Assembly: GCA_002685075.1 (NCBI GenBank)
Contig: NYWO01000108.1
Coordinates: forward strand, 27,281 to 91,280
Length of the DNA stretch: 64,000 bases
Source: Arcobacter sp.
GTDB taxonomy: Bacteria; Campylobacterota; Campylobacteria; Campylobacterales; Arcobacteraceae
Direction of reading: 5' to 3'
In this document: piece by piece, positions 45,649-54,492 of the stretch
Position numbering within the stretch: position 1 is the first letter of the stretch
Layout: each line of letters opens with the position of its first letter
Program-made: the position numbers and the translations under genes
The notes under the pieces: model-generated
Told to the model about the DNA's origin: nothing
Database searches by the model: none
Seen by the model: the letters and a program-made list of their open reading frames with translations, nothing else

Positions 45649-46338
45649 ATGTCAAAAAATATTCTAATAACAGGCTGTAGTTCAGGATTAGGACTAGCTC
45701 TTACAAAATACTATTTAGAAAAAAATTATAAAGTTTATGGAATTGGTAGAAATAAACCAGATATTAGTAATGAAAATTTCACATTTTACTCTTTTGATTT
45801 ATCAAATACTTCTTTAATTAAAATACAATTAGACAATTTTATTACATCTATAAAAGATATTGATACTGTATATTTAAATGCAGGAATGCTTGGAGAAATA
45901 AAAGAAATTGGCAAACTCAGTATTGAAGAGATAAGAAAAGTATATGAATTAAATGTATATTCAAATAAAGAACTTTTAGATATTTTAGCAAAAACAAATA
46001 CAAAAAATATTATTGCATTATCATCAGGAGCTTCTAAAAATGGTTCAAAAGGATGGGCTTCATACTCTTTATCAAAAGCTGGATTAAATATGCTTGTAAA
46101 TCTTTATTCAAAAGAGTTAGTAAGTACAAAAATCCTTTCTGTTGCTCCTGGAGTTATTCAGACTCCAATGACTGATTATATAAGACATGAAATAGATGAT
46201 GATATTTTTACTTCAGCAAAAGTTCTAAAAGCAGGTGTTATTCAACAGCCAAGTGAAGCTGCAAAAAGATTAGATGATTTAGTAAGTAGAATAGATGAAT
46301 TTGAATCAGGTTCATTTGTTGATGTAAGACAGATATAA
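45649..46338 (+). CDS. Short-chain dehydrogenase/reductase
   Basis: About 229 residues, classical SDR. NAD(P)-binding TGCSSGLGLALT near residue 8, YLNAGMLG (NAG motif), catalytic Ser in IALSSGAS and YxxxK in SYSLSKAG, then SVAPGVIQTPMTD. Substrate not predictable. ATG 45649 is chosen because AAAGGAAA lies upstream; the ATG at 45628 precedes that site. Followed after 3 bases by the VTT protein gene. Confidence 0.9.
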   Translation: MSKNILITGCSSGLGLALTKYYLEKNYKVYGIGRNKPDISNENFTFYSFDLSNTSLIKIQLDNFITSIKDIDTVYLNAGMLGEIKEIGKLSIEEIRKVYELNVYSNKELLDILAKTNTKNIIALSSGASKNGSKGWASYSLSKAGLNMLVNLYSKELVSTKILSVAPGVIQTPMTDYIRHEIDDDIFTSAKVLKAGVIQQPSEAAKRLDDLVSRIDEFESGSFVDVRQI

Positions 46339-46341
46339 AGA

Positions 46342-47007
46342 ATGAAACTTTTAATAAAAACTATTTTAATTCTAGTAAGTATTTTTACTATTACATTACT
46401 TACTATTAAATTTACTGGAATTTTAACAGTTGAAGATATCAAAGAAATATTTGCAAATTTAAAATCTCAACCTTCATATATTTTAGGCTCTATGATAGTT
46501 CTTTTACTATTTATTGATTTATTTATTGCTGTTCCTACTATGACTATTATTATACTTGCTGGATATTTTATTGGTTTTGAATTAGCTTTATTTTATACAA
46601 CTATTGGACTTTTATCTGCTTCTTTAACTGGATATTTTTTATCAAAAAAATATGGAATGAAAGTTTTAAATAAATTATCATCAAATGAAGAACAAAAACA
46701 AGAAATGACTGATTTATTTAATAAACATGGTGTTTTAGTTCTTGTATTATCCAGAGCAGTTCCTATGCTTCCTGAGATATCATCTTGTCTTGCAGGTACT
46801 TGTAATATGTCATTTAAGAGATTTTTATTTGCATGGTTTTTAGGAACAATACCTTATGTATGTGTAATTACTTATGCAGGTTCAATTAGTAACCTAGATA
46901 ATCCCATGCCAGCAATTTATGCAGCACTAGGAATTACTTTACTATTTTGGTTTATATGGATGGTTTTTATGAAGATCAATAAAAGAAAGGCTTTAAAAGA
47001 GAATTAG
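46342..47007 (+). CDS. VTT-domain (TVP38/TMEM64, DedA-like) membrane protein
   Basis: 221 residues, about five to six membrane segments. The VTT core is seen in IAVPTMTIIILAGYFIGFELAL, YTTIGLLSASLTGYFLSKKYG and VLVLSRAVPMLPEISSCLAG, then FLGTIPYVCVITYAGS. The [F/Y]-x-x-x-R-x3-P motif is present as LVLSRAVPMLPE. Relatives act in lipid scrambling/flipping or membrane homeostasis. Likely co-transcribed with the SDR gene. Confidence 0.88.
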   Translation: MKLLIKTILILVSIFTITLLTIKFTGILTVEDIKEIFANLKSQPSYILGSMIVLLLFIDLFIAVPTMTIIILAGYFIGFELALFYTTIGLLSASLTGYFLSKKYGMKVLNKLSSNEEQKQEMTDLFNKHGVLVLVLSRAVPMLPEISSCLAGTCNMSFKRFLFAWFLGTIPYVCVITYAGSISNLDNPMPAIYAALGITLLFWFIWMVFMKINKRKALKEN

Positions 47008-47270
47008 CTTTTATTCTGAAGAAACATTGAAATTATAATGTTTCTTCCTTTCTCTTTTGATTCATACATTGCAACATATACTCTATCAATAAAGTTTTCT
47101 ATAGTATCATTTGTATAATACACAGTAGCACCTATACCAATAGTAAATTTTATATAAAAGAATAATAAATCCTTCTTCATTAAATTTAGCAGAAATAGTC
47201 TGTATCTAGAATACAAAGTGAAATTTCCTTTGATAGCTTTTGTAATATAACATTACCCATTCCATAAAAA
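47004..47270 (-). pseudogene. Remnant of a GGDEF (diguanylate cyclase) domain
   Basis: Minus-strand fragments in shifted frames: NVILQKLSKEISLCILDTDYFC (about 47255-47190), then a degenerate signature reading AKFNEEGFIILL where GGEEFVILL is expected. The in-frame tail IGIGATVYYTNDTIENFIDRV with VYVAMYESKEKGRN (about 47140-47040) matches the GGDEF C-terminus (SIGVA ... ADxALYxAKxxGRN). Stops and shifts separate the pieces, and nothing of an N-terminal sensor remains. Confidence 0.75.
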
Positions 47271-47272
47271 AG

Positions 47273-47650
47273 TTACAAGCCTAAATTCCTCATAAAATTT
47301 CCTGCAATTATTGAGCTTCTTTCTTTAAACTTATTTGCAATATTCTCAGTAAATATTTTATCAACAGAATCAAAAAAAAGTCTTAACCAAGTTGCAAAAG
47401 CTTCTTTGTGTAAACCTTCAATTTGTAGATGTGGAGCAAATGGTGATCCGTTATAGTCACCATGCCCATGAGATATCGTGTACCAAAAATCTGTTAAAAG
47501 AGTGATGTGCTTTTGCCAAATATCTGATTTTAAATCATCTCCTAATTTTTCAATGAAAAATTGAGATATCGTTTCATCTTTTAAAATTTTCGTATAAAAA
47601 GTAAGCACTAATCTATTTAAATTCTCTTTTGTTATTTTTTCTTCTAACAC
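47273..47650 (-). CDS. Group III truncated haemoglobin
   Basis: A 125-residue small globin. LVLTFYTKILKDETIS gives the B-helix Phe-Tyr pair, IWQKHITLLTDFWYT the E-helix with conserved Trp, YNGSPFAPHLQIEGLHKEAFATWLRLFF the proximal-His region, and the tail is helical. It lacks the Gly motifs of groups I/II and matches Ctb-type proteins of Campylobacter, which deal with NO and oxygen stress. It starts at 47650, downstream of the OFA transporter by 10 bases. Confidence 0.88.
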   Translation of the reverse strand: MLEEKITKENLNRLVLTFYTKILKDETISQFFIEKLGDDLKSDIWQKHITLLTDFWYTISHGHGDYNGSPFAPHLQIEGLHKEAFATWLRLFFDSVDKIFTENIANKFKERSSIIAGNFMRNLGL

Positions 47651-47660
47651 GGATATCCTT

Positions 47661-48902
47661 TTATTTTTGTTTCTTCTTTTCTATAGTCTTAATATTTATT
47701 AACATTAAAATAGAAATAATAAGTGCCACGATAAAGAAACCAGCAAAAACATATAATGTTTGAGAATAAGAACCTGTTGAATCTTTTACCATTGAAATAA
47801 TTAAAGGCCCAACTAATCCTGCTGCTGCCCATGCAGTTAATATATAACCATGAATTGCACCTAATTCTTTTGTTCCAAAAATATCTCCAATATATGCAGG
47901 AATTGATGCGAAACCACCACCATAACAAGACATAATAAAGAATAATAAGAATTGGAATACTACTATTTCTGTAACAGTTGGTAATATATAAAAAGCAAGT
48001 GCTTGAGTTGCAAAGAAAATTATATAAACAACTGGACGTGTTAAATAATCAGATAATGAAGCCCAGAAAATTCTTCCAGCTCCGTTAAATATTCCCATTA
48101 AACCAACAGCTGCTGCTGCTGCAATAGCTGATAATCCAATTACTTCTTGAAGTAATGGTGATGCCACACCAATGATTGCAATTCCACAAGTAACGTTTAT
48201 AAATAACATTAACCAAAGACCATAAAATCTTGGAGTTTTAACTGCTTCATTTAAACCTAATAGTGCTAAATCTTCTTTTAGTTTTTTCTTACCTTCTTTG
48301 ATTTTCTTTTCAAATTTCTTAGGTAAATAGCCCTCTTCTGGTTTTTCTAAATATAAAGCAGATGCAAACATAACTACAAAATAAAGTGCACCTAAAATAA
48401 AGAATGTTCCAGAAATTCCAACAGCTTCAATTAGAACTTTAATAGTAGGTCCCCAAATAGCAGAAGCAAAACCAAATCCCATAATAGCTAAACCTGTTGC
48501 CATTCCTCTTTTATCTGGAAACCATTTAACTAATGTTGATACAGGTGAAATATAACCAATTCCTAAACCACAACCACCTAATACTCCATAGAAAAAGTAT
48601 AAAAGCATTTTTGATTCCATCATAATAGCAAGTCCAGAACCCATTGTTCCTAGACCAAATAATGATGCTGCGATAATTGCAGATACTCTAGGACCATTCT
48701 TCTCAACAAATTTCCCCATAAGTGCAGCACTTAATCCTAAAAAGAATATTGCAATACTAAAGGCAATTGTAACATCCGTTAAAGTCCATTCCATTTGTTC
48801 TTGAATTGGTTTAACATATACACTCCAAGCATATACAGAACCAATACAAATATGAACACCAACAGCACTTAAAGCCATTAGCCATCTATTTTTTTCAATC
48901 AA
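47661..48902 (-). CDS. OFA-family major facilitator (oxalate/formate antiporter-like)
   Basis: About 413 residues, 12 membrane segments. The N-terminus has the OFA signature region GSVYAWSVYVKPIQEQMEWTL, a Gly-rich GCGLGIGYISPVSTLVKWFPDKRG loop and a charged central loop (GYLPKKFEKKIKEGKKKLKED). Substrates of the family are small carboxylates such as oxalate, formate, lactate or pyruvate; which one is unknown. The start is TTG 48902 behind GGGGAG at 7 bases; TTG 48917 lies on that site. The downstream globin gene is 10 bases away. Confidence 0.88.
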   Translation of the reverse strand: MIEKNRWLMALSAVGVHICIGSVYAWSVYVKPIQEQMEWTLTDVTIAFSIAIFFLGLSAALMGKFVEKNGPRVSAIIAASLFGLGTMGSGLAIMMESKMLLYFFYGVLGGCGLGIGYISPVSTLVKWFPDKRGMATGLAIMGFGFASAIWGPTIKVLIEAVGISGTFFILGALYFVVMFASALYLEKPEEGYLPKKFEKKIKEGKKKLKEDLALLGLNEAVKTPRFYGLWLMLFINVTCGIAIIGVASPLLQEVIGLSAIAAAAAVGLMGIFNGAGRIFWASLSDYLTRPVVYIIFFATQALAFYILPTVTEIVVFQFLLFFIMSCYGGGFASIPAYIGDIFGTKELGAIHGYILTAWAAAGLVGPLIISMVKDSTGSYSQTLYVFAGFFIVALIISILMLINIKTIEKKKQK

Positions 48903-48934
48903 AATAATTCTCCCCAATTTTTTAAATTAGTCGA

Positions 48935-48940
48935 ATTGTA
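48935..48940 (-). promoter_or_regulatory. -10 element for the OFA transporter/globin pair
   Basis: TACAAT on the minus strand, 33 bases before TTG 48902. Confidence 0.35.
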
Positions 48941-48961
48941 TCAAAAACTATTTAGATTTGA

Positions 48962-49186
48962 TTAAAAGGAGTGCTTAAGTTTAAAAGAACTTGGACTTTT
49001 TATAAACTCATAAATACAAGATTTACAAATGCAAGATTTTTTTTTTTTTGAAGTTGGAACTAAATCAATTAGTTCCTTTGGGATTTTTATACTCATACAC
49101 CAACATGAATTTGAAGCTAAAACTTCACAACTATTATCTTTTTTACAAAAAGGACAAAGTTTAGCTTCAAAAGTCATCTTAATCAT
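48962..49186 (-). CDS. Cysteine-rich CWC-family small protein
   Basis: 74 residues with nine Cys: [25 protein letters not shown], and a C-terminal [10 protein letters not shown]. This is the 'cysteine-rich CWC' pattern (C-P-x-C ... C-W-C ... C-x-C-x-x-C), probably zinc-binding. Function unknown. ATG 49186 overlaps the end of sstT by 8 bases; ATG 49177 just after the sstT stop is equally possible. Confidence 0.75.
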   Translation of the reverse strand: MIKMTFEAKLCPFCKKDNSCEVLASNSCWCMSIKIPKELIDLVPTSKKKKSCICKSCIYEFIKSPSSFKLKHSF

Positions 49187-50387
49187 CTTTGTGACAAGCT
49201 GCTGTGAAGATTACATCTGTTGAAGAATTAAGCGCTGTTTCCATTGAATCTTGCACAACACCAATTATAAATCCAATAGCCACAACTTGAAGGGCTATAT
49301 CATTTGAAATACCAAATAATGAACAAGCAAGTGGTATTAAAAGCAAAGATCCTCCAGCAACGCCGGATGCTCCACAAGCAGCAAGTGCTGAAACAAATGA
49401 TAATAATAATGCAGTTCCTAAATCAATACTCATTCCAAGTGTATGCACAGTTGCAAGTGTTAATATAGTAATAGTAACAGCTGCTCCTGCCATATTTGTT
49501 GTTGCTCCTAAAGGAATAGAAATAGAATAAGTATCTTCTTTTAAGCCTAATTTTTTACATAAATTCAAGTTAACTGGAATATTTGCTGCTGAACTTCTTG
49601 TAAAAAAAGCTGTTATTCCACTTTCTTTTAAACATGTAAAAACAAGTGGAAAAGGATTTTTCTTAGTTTTAATAAATACAATTATAGGATTAATAATTAA
49701 AGCAATAAAAAGCATAGTACCAACAAGTACAAGTAATAGTTTTGAGTAACTTAAAAGTGCTTCAAAACCTGTTTGAGCAAAAGTATTTGCAACTAAACCA
49801 AAAATACCAAAAGGTGCAAGTTTAATTATAAATTTAACAATTTTTGTAATACCAGTTGATACATCAAAAAATACTCTTTTTGTTTCATTTGAACTGTAAT
49901 GCATAGCAAAACCAATAGCAATAGCCCAAACTAAAATACCAATAAAGTTTCCTGTTAAAAGTGCGTTTACAGGATTGTCAACCATATTATTTAATACAGT
50001 TTTTAATACATCTATAACACTATCAGGTGGTGTTAAAACTTTATCTGCAGCATTAATAAGTATAAGTTCAACAGGAAAAATAAAACTTGCAATAACTGCA
50101 ACTAACGCAGCTAAAAAAGTACCAATTAAATATAAAAATATAATTGGCTTCATTCCAGTATCAACACCAACTTCTTTTGTTGCAATTGCTGTTGCTACTA
50201 AAACAAAAACTAAAATAGGAGCTATTGCTTTTAAAGCACCTACAAAAAGTGTTCCCAAAATAGAAAAAGACATGGCTAATTCCTTTGAAATCATAGCCAC
50301 AACAACACCTAATATAATACCCACTAATATTTGTATTACTAAATTACCATCTGCATATTTAGTAACAATACTTTTCCTATTTTCCAT
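49179..50387 (-). CDS. sstT: Serine/threonine:Na+ symporter SstT
   Basis: A 402-residue member of the DAACS (dicarboxylate/amino acid:cation symporter) family. Features: [20 protein letters not shown] at the start, the HP1 serine-rich [14 protein letters not shown], the Na+-site TM7 motif [15 protein letters not shown] (NMDGT-like) and HP2 [22 protein letters not shown]. The length and these motifs fit SstT rather than GltP/DctA. Imports serine and threonine with sodium. Unlinked to serine catabolism genes here. Confidence 0.93.
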   Translation of the reverse strand: MENRKSIVTKYADGNLVIQILVGIILGVVVAMISKELAMSFSILGTLFVGALKAIAPILVFVLVATAIATKEVGVDTGMKPIIFLYLIGTFLAALVAVIASFIFPVELILINAADKVLTPPDSVIDVLKTVLNNMVDNPVNALLTGNFIGILVWAIAIGFAMHYSSNETKRVFFDVSTGITKIVKFIIKLAPFGIFGLVANTFAQTGFEALLSYSKLLLVLVGTMLFIALIINPIIVFIKTKKNPFPLVFTCLKESGITAFFTRSSAANIPVNLNLCKKLGLKEDTYSISIPLGATTNMAGAAVTITILTLATVHTLGMSIDLGTALLLSFVSALAACGASGVAGGSLLLIPLACSLFGISNDIALQVVAIGFIIGVVQDSMETALNSSTDVIFTAACHKDD

Positions 50388-50482
50388 TTAATAATCCTAA
50401 AATTAATATCAAAACGCAAAATTATATCAAAGATAGTTTTCAAGATAGATTATGTGTTAATTACTTTTAAATTATACAATAG

Positions 50483-51394
50483 TTACATTTTTTTGAAAAT
50501 CAGGTTTTTTAAAGATTTTTCTTCATTGTTTGAAGGAAAAGTCTCTAAATTATCTAACCTTTCTACAAATTTAAAGGTAGGAGCAAACTCTTTAAATATA
50601 TTTTTTATAAAATCACTATCTAGTTCAGGTGCATTAAGTGCTGAAAATACAATACATTCTTCGCTTGCGAGTTGATCAAGTTTTTTGATTATCTTTTCAT
50701 AATCCTTACTTGCTGCAAAACTTCCTTTTTGAAATGAAGGTGGATCAATAATTATAACATCATAAGGACCTTGTTTTTTAATTCTATTCCATGATTTTAA
50801 AATATTATAAGGCATAAAATGGATATTTGAAGTATTTAAACCATTTATGCGATGATTTGCACGGCCAGTTGTTAAAGCACTTTTTGACATATCTACATTA
50901 ACTACTTTTAAAGCCCCTGCTTTAGCTGCACTTAGTGAAAAAGCACAAGTATAAGAAAATAAATTTAATACATTTTTATCTTTTGCTATTTTAGATATAT
51001 ACTCATGCCCTATTTTCATGTCAGGGAAAAAACCAATATTTTTATTTGTAAAACTAATTTTATATTTTATTGAATTTTCAATTGCAATATTTTCTTCTTC
51101 TAAAATTCCAATTAATACTTCGCAAGGAGATTTATCTAAGTATCTTCTTTGTAGTACTAATATTTCATATTTTGATGTCCTAAAAACTTCTTTAATCATT
51201 TTTAATAATTGATTTTCTAGTTCTTTTTCAATCTGCTCAAATAAAACAATAAATAAAACTCTATCAATAGAGTCAATTGTTAAATAATTATAATCCCCAT
51301 AGAAATTTCCTCTTCCATGAAAAACTCTTTTAAACTCTTCATTTTTATCTTTAATATTTTTTACTACTAAACTCTTTAGTTCTTCAATTTTCAC
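50483..51394 (-). CDS. RlmI/RlmK-type class I SAM-dependent rRNA methyltransferase
   Basis: 303 residues. The Methyltrans_SAM core (about 100-290) has NLFSYTCAFSLSAAKAGALKVVNVD (SAM motif I), SALTTGRANHRINGL, catalytic/binding IIIDPPSFQKGSFAASKDYEKI and ALNAPEL. The start lacks the PUA domain of RlmI, having an unrelated 90-residue strand-rich lead-in. It probably modifies cytosine or guanine in 23S rRNA, but the exact position is not inferable. Overlaps greB by 4 bases. Confidence 0.85.
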   Translation of the reverse strand: MKIEELKSLVVKNIKDKNEEFKRVFHGRGNFYGDYNYLTIDSIDRVLFIVLFEQIEKELENQLLKMIKEVFRTSKYEILVLQRRYLDKSPCEVLIGILEEENIAIENSIKYKISFTNKNIGFFPDMKIGHEYISKIAKDKNVLNLFSYTCAFSLSAAKAGALKVVNVDMSKSALTTGRANHRINGLNTSNIHFMPYNILKSWNRIKKQGPYDVIIIDPPSFQKGSFAASKDYEKIIKKLDQLASEECIVFSALNAPELDSDFIKNIFKEFAPTFKFVERLDNLETFPSNNEEKSLKNLIFKKM

Positions 51395-51879
51395 TGCTTG
51401 TCCATTTTATATTCTTCTATTTTTAATACTTCATATTCTTTTATAGTTTCATTTATTCTAAATTCAAACTCATCATTTAACTCTTTTCCTAATAAGGCTT
51501 TTCCTAAAGGAGATTTATTTGATATTTTATTTTCACTAGGATTAGTTTCATGTGTTCCTAATATTATAAAAACTTTTTCTTTATTTTCATTAAAATCAAA
51601 AAGTGTAACTTGTGAACCAAAATTTACTTTTTTATGAGGAATTTTACTAATATCAATAACTTCACTATTATTTATAATCTTATTTAAAAAACGAAGTCTC
51701 TTATCTAAGTTTCTTATTTCTGCTTTAGCTGTTATATACTCAGCATTTTCACTTCTATCGCCATGTTCAGCAGCTATTTTCTTTTCTTTTACCCAATAAG
51801 GTTTTTCAACTTCTAATAATTGTTTAAACTCTTTTAAAATTTTGTCATATCCAAAACTTGTAATTAATTCTTTTGCCAT
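51391..51879 (-). CDS. greB: Transcription elongation factor GreB/GreA type
   Basis: 162 residues. The N-terminal coiled coil carries the acidic tip GDRSENAEYITAK that reactivates backtracked RNA polymerase, and the C-terminal FKBP-like domain has VTLFDFNENKEKVFIILG and ISNKSPLGKALLGKELND. KPYWVKEKKIAAEHGDRSENAEY is closer to GreB than GreA. Start 51879; it overlaps the methyltransferase. Confidence 0.9.
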   Translation of the reverse strand: MAKELITSFGYDKILKEFKQLLEVEKPYWVKEKKIAAEHGDRSENAEYITAKAEIRNLDKRLRFLNKIINNSEVIDISKIPHKKVNFGSQVTLFDFNENKEKVFIILGTHETNPSENKISNKSPLGKALLGKELNDEFEFRINETIKEYEVLKIEEYKMDKQ

Positions 51880-51924
51880 TTGATATTATAGTATAATATT
51901 TAAAATCAATTATTAGGATTAAGT

Positions 51925-52806
51925 TTGCCATACGTATTAAAAAAATTTGAAGTAAAAGAAAAAAAGCTAATAGATGACTTTTTAATACAAGATGCCAAAC
52001 TATCTTCAAAACTATCTCAAAGTTTATTAGCCAAAGGAAAAGTTTTAAATCAGGATAATAAAAGACTTCAAAAAAACCAAACAGTAAAAAAAGGATTTAT
52101 AAAAGTAAGTGTTTTTCAAGCTATTACAAAAGGTCTTAAACCACTTTTTCAAACAGAACACTTCGCAATTTTTGATAAACCGTCAGGACTTTTAGTTCAT
52201 CCAACTGCTATAAATGATGAATATACATTATTAGATGAAATCAAATACCATTTTGATGATAATGCATCTTTAGTTCATAGAATTGATAAAGAAACTTCAG
52301 GGCTTGTATTAGTAGCAAAAAACAAATACTCTGAAATGATTTTAAAAGAGATGTTTGAAGAAAAAAAATACCAAAAAACATATAAAGCTATTGTAGAAAA
52401 TGAAGTAAAAAATAGTATTGAAATAAACTCACCTATTACAAATGATACAGGGATTATAAAACTAAAAATGAAAGTAGATGAAAAAGGCAAGGCTTCAACT
52501 ACAAGTATTGAGCCTATTTCTTTTGATAAAGAAAAGAATCAAACTTTAGTTTATTCATATCCAAAAACAGGCAGACAACATCAGATTAGAGTTCATTTAG
52601 ATTCAATAGGACACAGAATTGTTGGAGATCCAATTTATGGTATTAAAGAGGAAAGTGCAGATAGAATTTTAAAAAAAGAAGTTACTATTGAGCAAAGAAA
52701 CCTTTTATCAGGTAATAAAAGGCTTCTTCTTCATGCCTATTCTTTAGAGTTTGAATACTTAAATATTAAATATAAGTTTATTTCAAAACAAAAATTTAAT
52801 GCATAA
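51925..52806 (+). CDS. RluA-family pseudouridine synthase
   Basis: 293 residues. An S4-like N-terminal RNA-binding stretch (about 15-60) precedes the catalytic domain with nucleophile Asp in LVHRIDKETSGLVLVAKN. Further motifs are FDKPSGLLVHPT, YPKTGRQHQIRVHLDSIGH and IVGDPIYG. Acts on rRNA or tRNA uridines; the precise site cannot be told. Start TTG 51925 after AGGATT. Its 3' end overlaps the converging glutamate-synthase-like gene by 11 bases. Confidence 0.92.
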   Translation: MPYVLKKFEVKEKKLIDDFLIQDAKLSSKLSQSLLAKGKVLNQDNKRLQKNQTVKKGFIKVSVFQAITKGLKPLFQTEHFAIFDKPSGLLVHPTAINDEYTLLDEIKYHFDDNASLVHRIDKETSGLVLVAKNKYSEMILKEMFEEKKYQKTYKAIVENEVKNSIEINSPITNDTGIIKLKMKVDEKGKASTTSIEPISFDKEKNQTLVYSYPKTGRQHQIRVHLDSIGHRIVGDPIYGIKEESADRILKKEVTIEQRNLLSGNKRLLLHAYSLEFEYLNIKYKFISKQKFNA

Positions 52807-54355
52807 ATCTTTTAAAGTCTTTTGGATAAGGGGCTTTTAAAAGATCACCTGTTCTTAAAGGTTTATATAATTCATCATATCTTTTATATTTAGTTTCATC
52901 TAATCTATAAAACACATGTTTTCTAGTTAATTTGTCAAAATCATCAAGACCAGAAGAAGCTAATAATTCTACAAAACTCTCAATAGTACCTTGATGATAA
53001 TTAGCAACTCTTTGCTTTTTATCTTCAACTATTAACGCACTTCCTAATCTTTTATTCTGAGTAGCAACACCAGTTGGACATGTATTTTTATGACAATCTA
53101 AAGCCTGAATACAACCTAAAGAAAACATCATTCCTCTTGCACTTGCACATAAATCAGCACCAAGAGATAGTTTTTTTAGAATATCCATTCCATTTAAAAC
53201 TTTTCCAGAAGCAATAACTTTAATATCTTTTTTTAAATCAAAACCAATTAAAGCGTCAACAACAAAAACTAAAGCTTCTCGTAATGGCATTCCTACAGAG
53301 TTTGTATATTCTAAAGGAGCAGCACCGGTACCACCCTCACCACCATCAACTGTAATAAAATCTGGTTTTAGTCCAGTTTGATGCATAACTTTACAAAGTT
53401 CAATAAACTCTTCTTTTCTACCAATACAAAGCTTAATTCCAATTGGTTTTCCATTAGATAAATATCTTAAATTTGTTATAAATTCCATCATCTCTTTAGC
53501 TGTATTAAAAGCTGAATGAACAGGAGGAGAGTCAACTTGAGTATAAGGTTTAACACCTCTACCTTCTGCAATTTCAGGAGTGTTCTTATTTGCAGGTAAA
53601 ATTCCACCATGTCCAGGTTTTGCACCTTGTGATAATTTTATTTCAACCATTTTTACATTTTCATAGTTTGATTTCTCTTTAAATAAATCAGCATTAAAAG
53701 TACCATCTTCATTTCTACAACCAAAATATCCAGTTCCTACTTGCCAAATTAAATCACAATTTACTTCAAGATGATATTTACTAATTCCACCCTCACCTGT
53801 ATTTAATGCAAAACCACCAATCTTTGCTCCATATCCAAGTGATCTTACTGCAGCTGAACTAAGTGCTCCAAAACTCATAGCAGAAACATTGAAAATACTT
53901 GCATTATAAGGTTTTGAACAAGAAGAATTACCAATTAATACTCTTGGGTCATGATCTAAATCTTTTGCTTTTACAGCACTTAAAGAATGACCTATCCATT
54001 CATATCCTGCTTTATAAACATCAACTTTAGTTCCAAAAGGAATTGTACTAACTAATTTTTTAGAACGTCTATAAACTAAACTTCTTTCTTGTCTGTTAAA
54101 AGGAACACCATCAATATCTGATTCCATAAAATACTGTCTAATTGGTGGTCGTAATTCTTCAAATACCCATCTAAGTCTTCCTACTATTGGGAAGTTACGC
54201 CATAAGGAATGCTTTGTTTGCTTCATATCATAAATTGCTAAAGCAATAAATCCTGAAATAATTATAATTAACCATAAAAATGATATTTTAATAATTAACC
54301 AAATACCAAATATTACAGCTAAAAATATTAAAGCTTTTTTTGTGTTTTTTTTCAT
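52796..54355 (-). CDS. FMN-binding glutamate-synthase family protein
   Basis: 519 residues. Two N-terminal membrane helices (about 8-40) anchor a GltB-type FMN barrel (about 100-480). Motifs include VSAMSFGALSSAAVRSLGYGA, LNTGEGGISKYH, SQGAKPGHGGILPANK, FITVDGGEGGTGAAPLEYTN and CIQALDCHKNTCPTGVATQ. It lacks the amidotransferase and iron-sulfur partners of true GOGAT, so despite the name its reaction is uncertain; such membrane-anchored forms are common in bacteria. Convergent with the pseudouridine synthase. Confidence 0.87.
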   Translation of the reverse strand: MKKNTKKALIFLAVIFGIWLIIKISFLWLIIIISGFIALAIYDMKQTKHSLWRNFPIVGRLRWVFEELRPPIRQYFMESDIDGVPFNRQERSLVYRRSKKLVSTIPFGTKVDVYKAGYEWIGHSLSAVKAKDLDHDPRVLIGNSSCSKPYNASIFNVSAMSFGALSSAAVRSLGYGAKIGGFALNTGEGGISKYHLEVNCDLIWQVGTGYFGCRNEDGTFNADLFKEKSNYENVKMVEIKLSQGAKPGHGGILPANKNTPEIAEGRGVKPYTQVDSPPVHSAFNTAKEMMEFITNLRYLSNGKPIGIKLCIGRKEEFIELCKVMHQTGLKPDFITVDGGEGGTGAAPLEYTNSVGMPLREALVFVVDALIGFDLKKDIKVIASGKVLNGMDILKKLSLGADLCASARGMMFSLGCIQALDCHKNTCPTGVATQNKRLGSALIVEDKKQRVANYHQGTIESFVELLASSGLDDFDKLTRKHVFYRLDETKYKRYDELYKPLRTGDLLKAPYPKDFKRFMH

Positions 54356-54459
54356 TTAAATTCTTTTTTTTGATTTGTTTTAGTATTATAATAAGAAAAT
54401 GATTAAAAGCATTATTATTTTAAGAAATGATAGTACACAAATAGTAAATATTTTTTGTT

Positions 54460-54465
54460 TATAAT
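54460..54465 (+). promoter_or_regulatory. -10 element for the flavoprotein gene
   Basis: TATAAT 28 bases before ATG 54493; AAGGAAAA follows as the ribosome site. Confidence 0.5.
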
Positions 54466-54492
54466 ACAATAATTAAAAAACTAAGGAAAAAC

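Noticed and set aside
47689-47928. Minus-strand frame inside the OFA transporter gene
   Set aside because: Shifted reading of the same strand, rich in Trp/Cys/Tyr and with no start signal.
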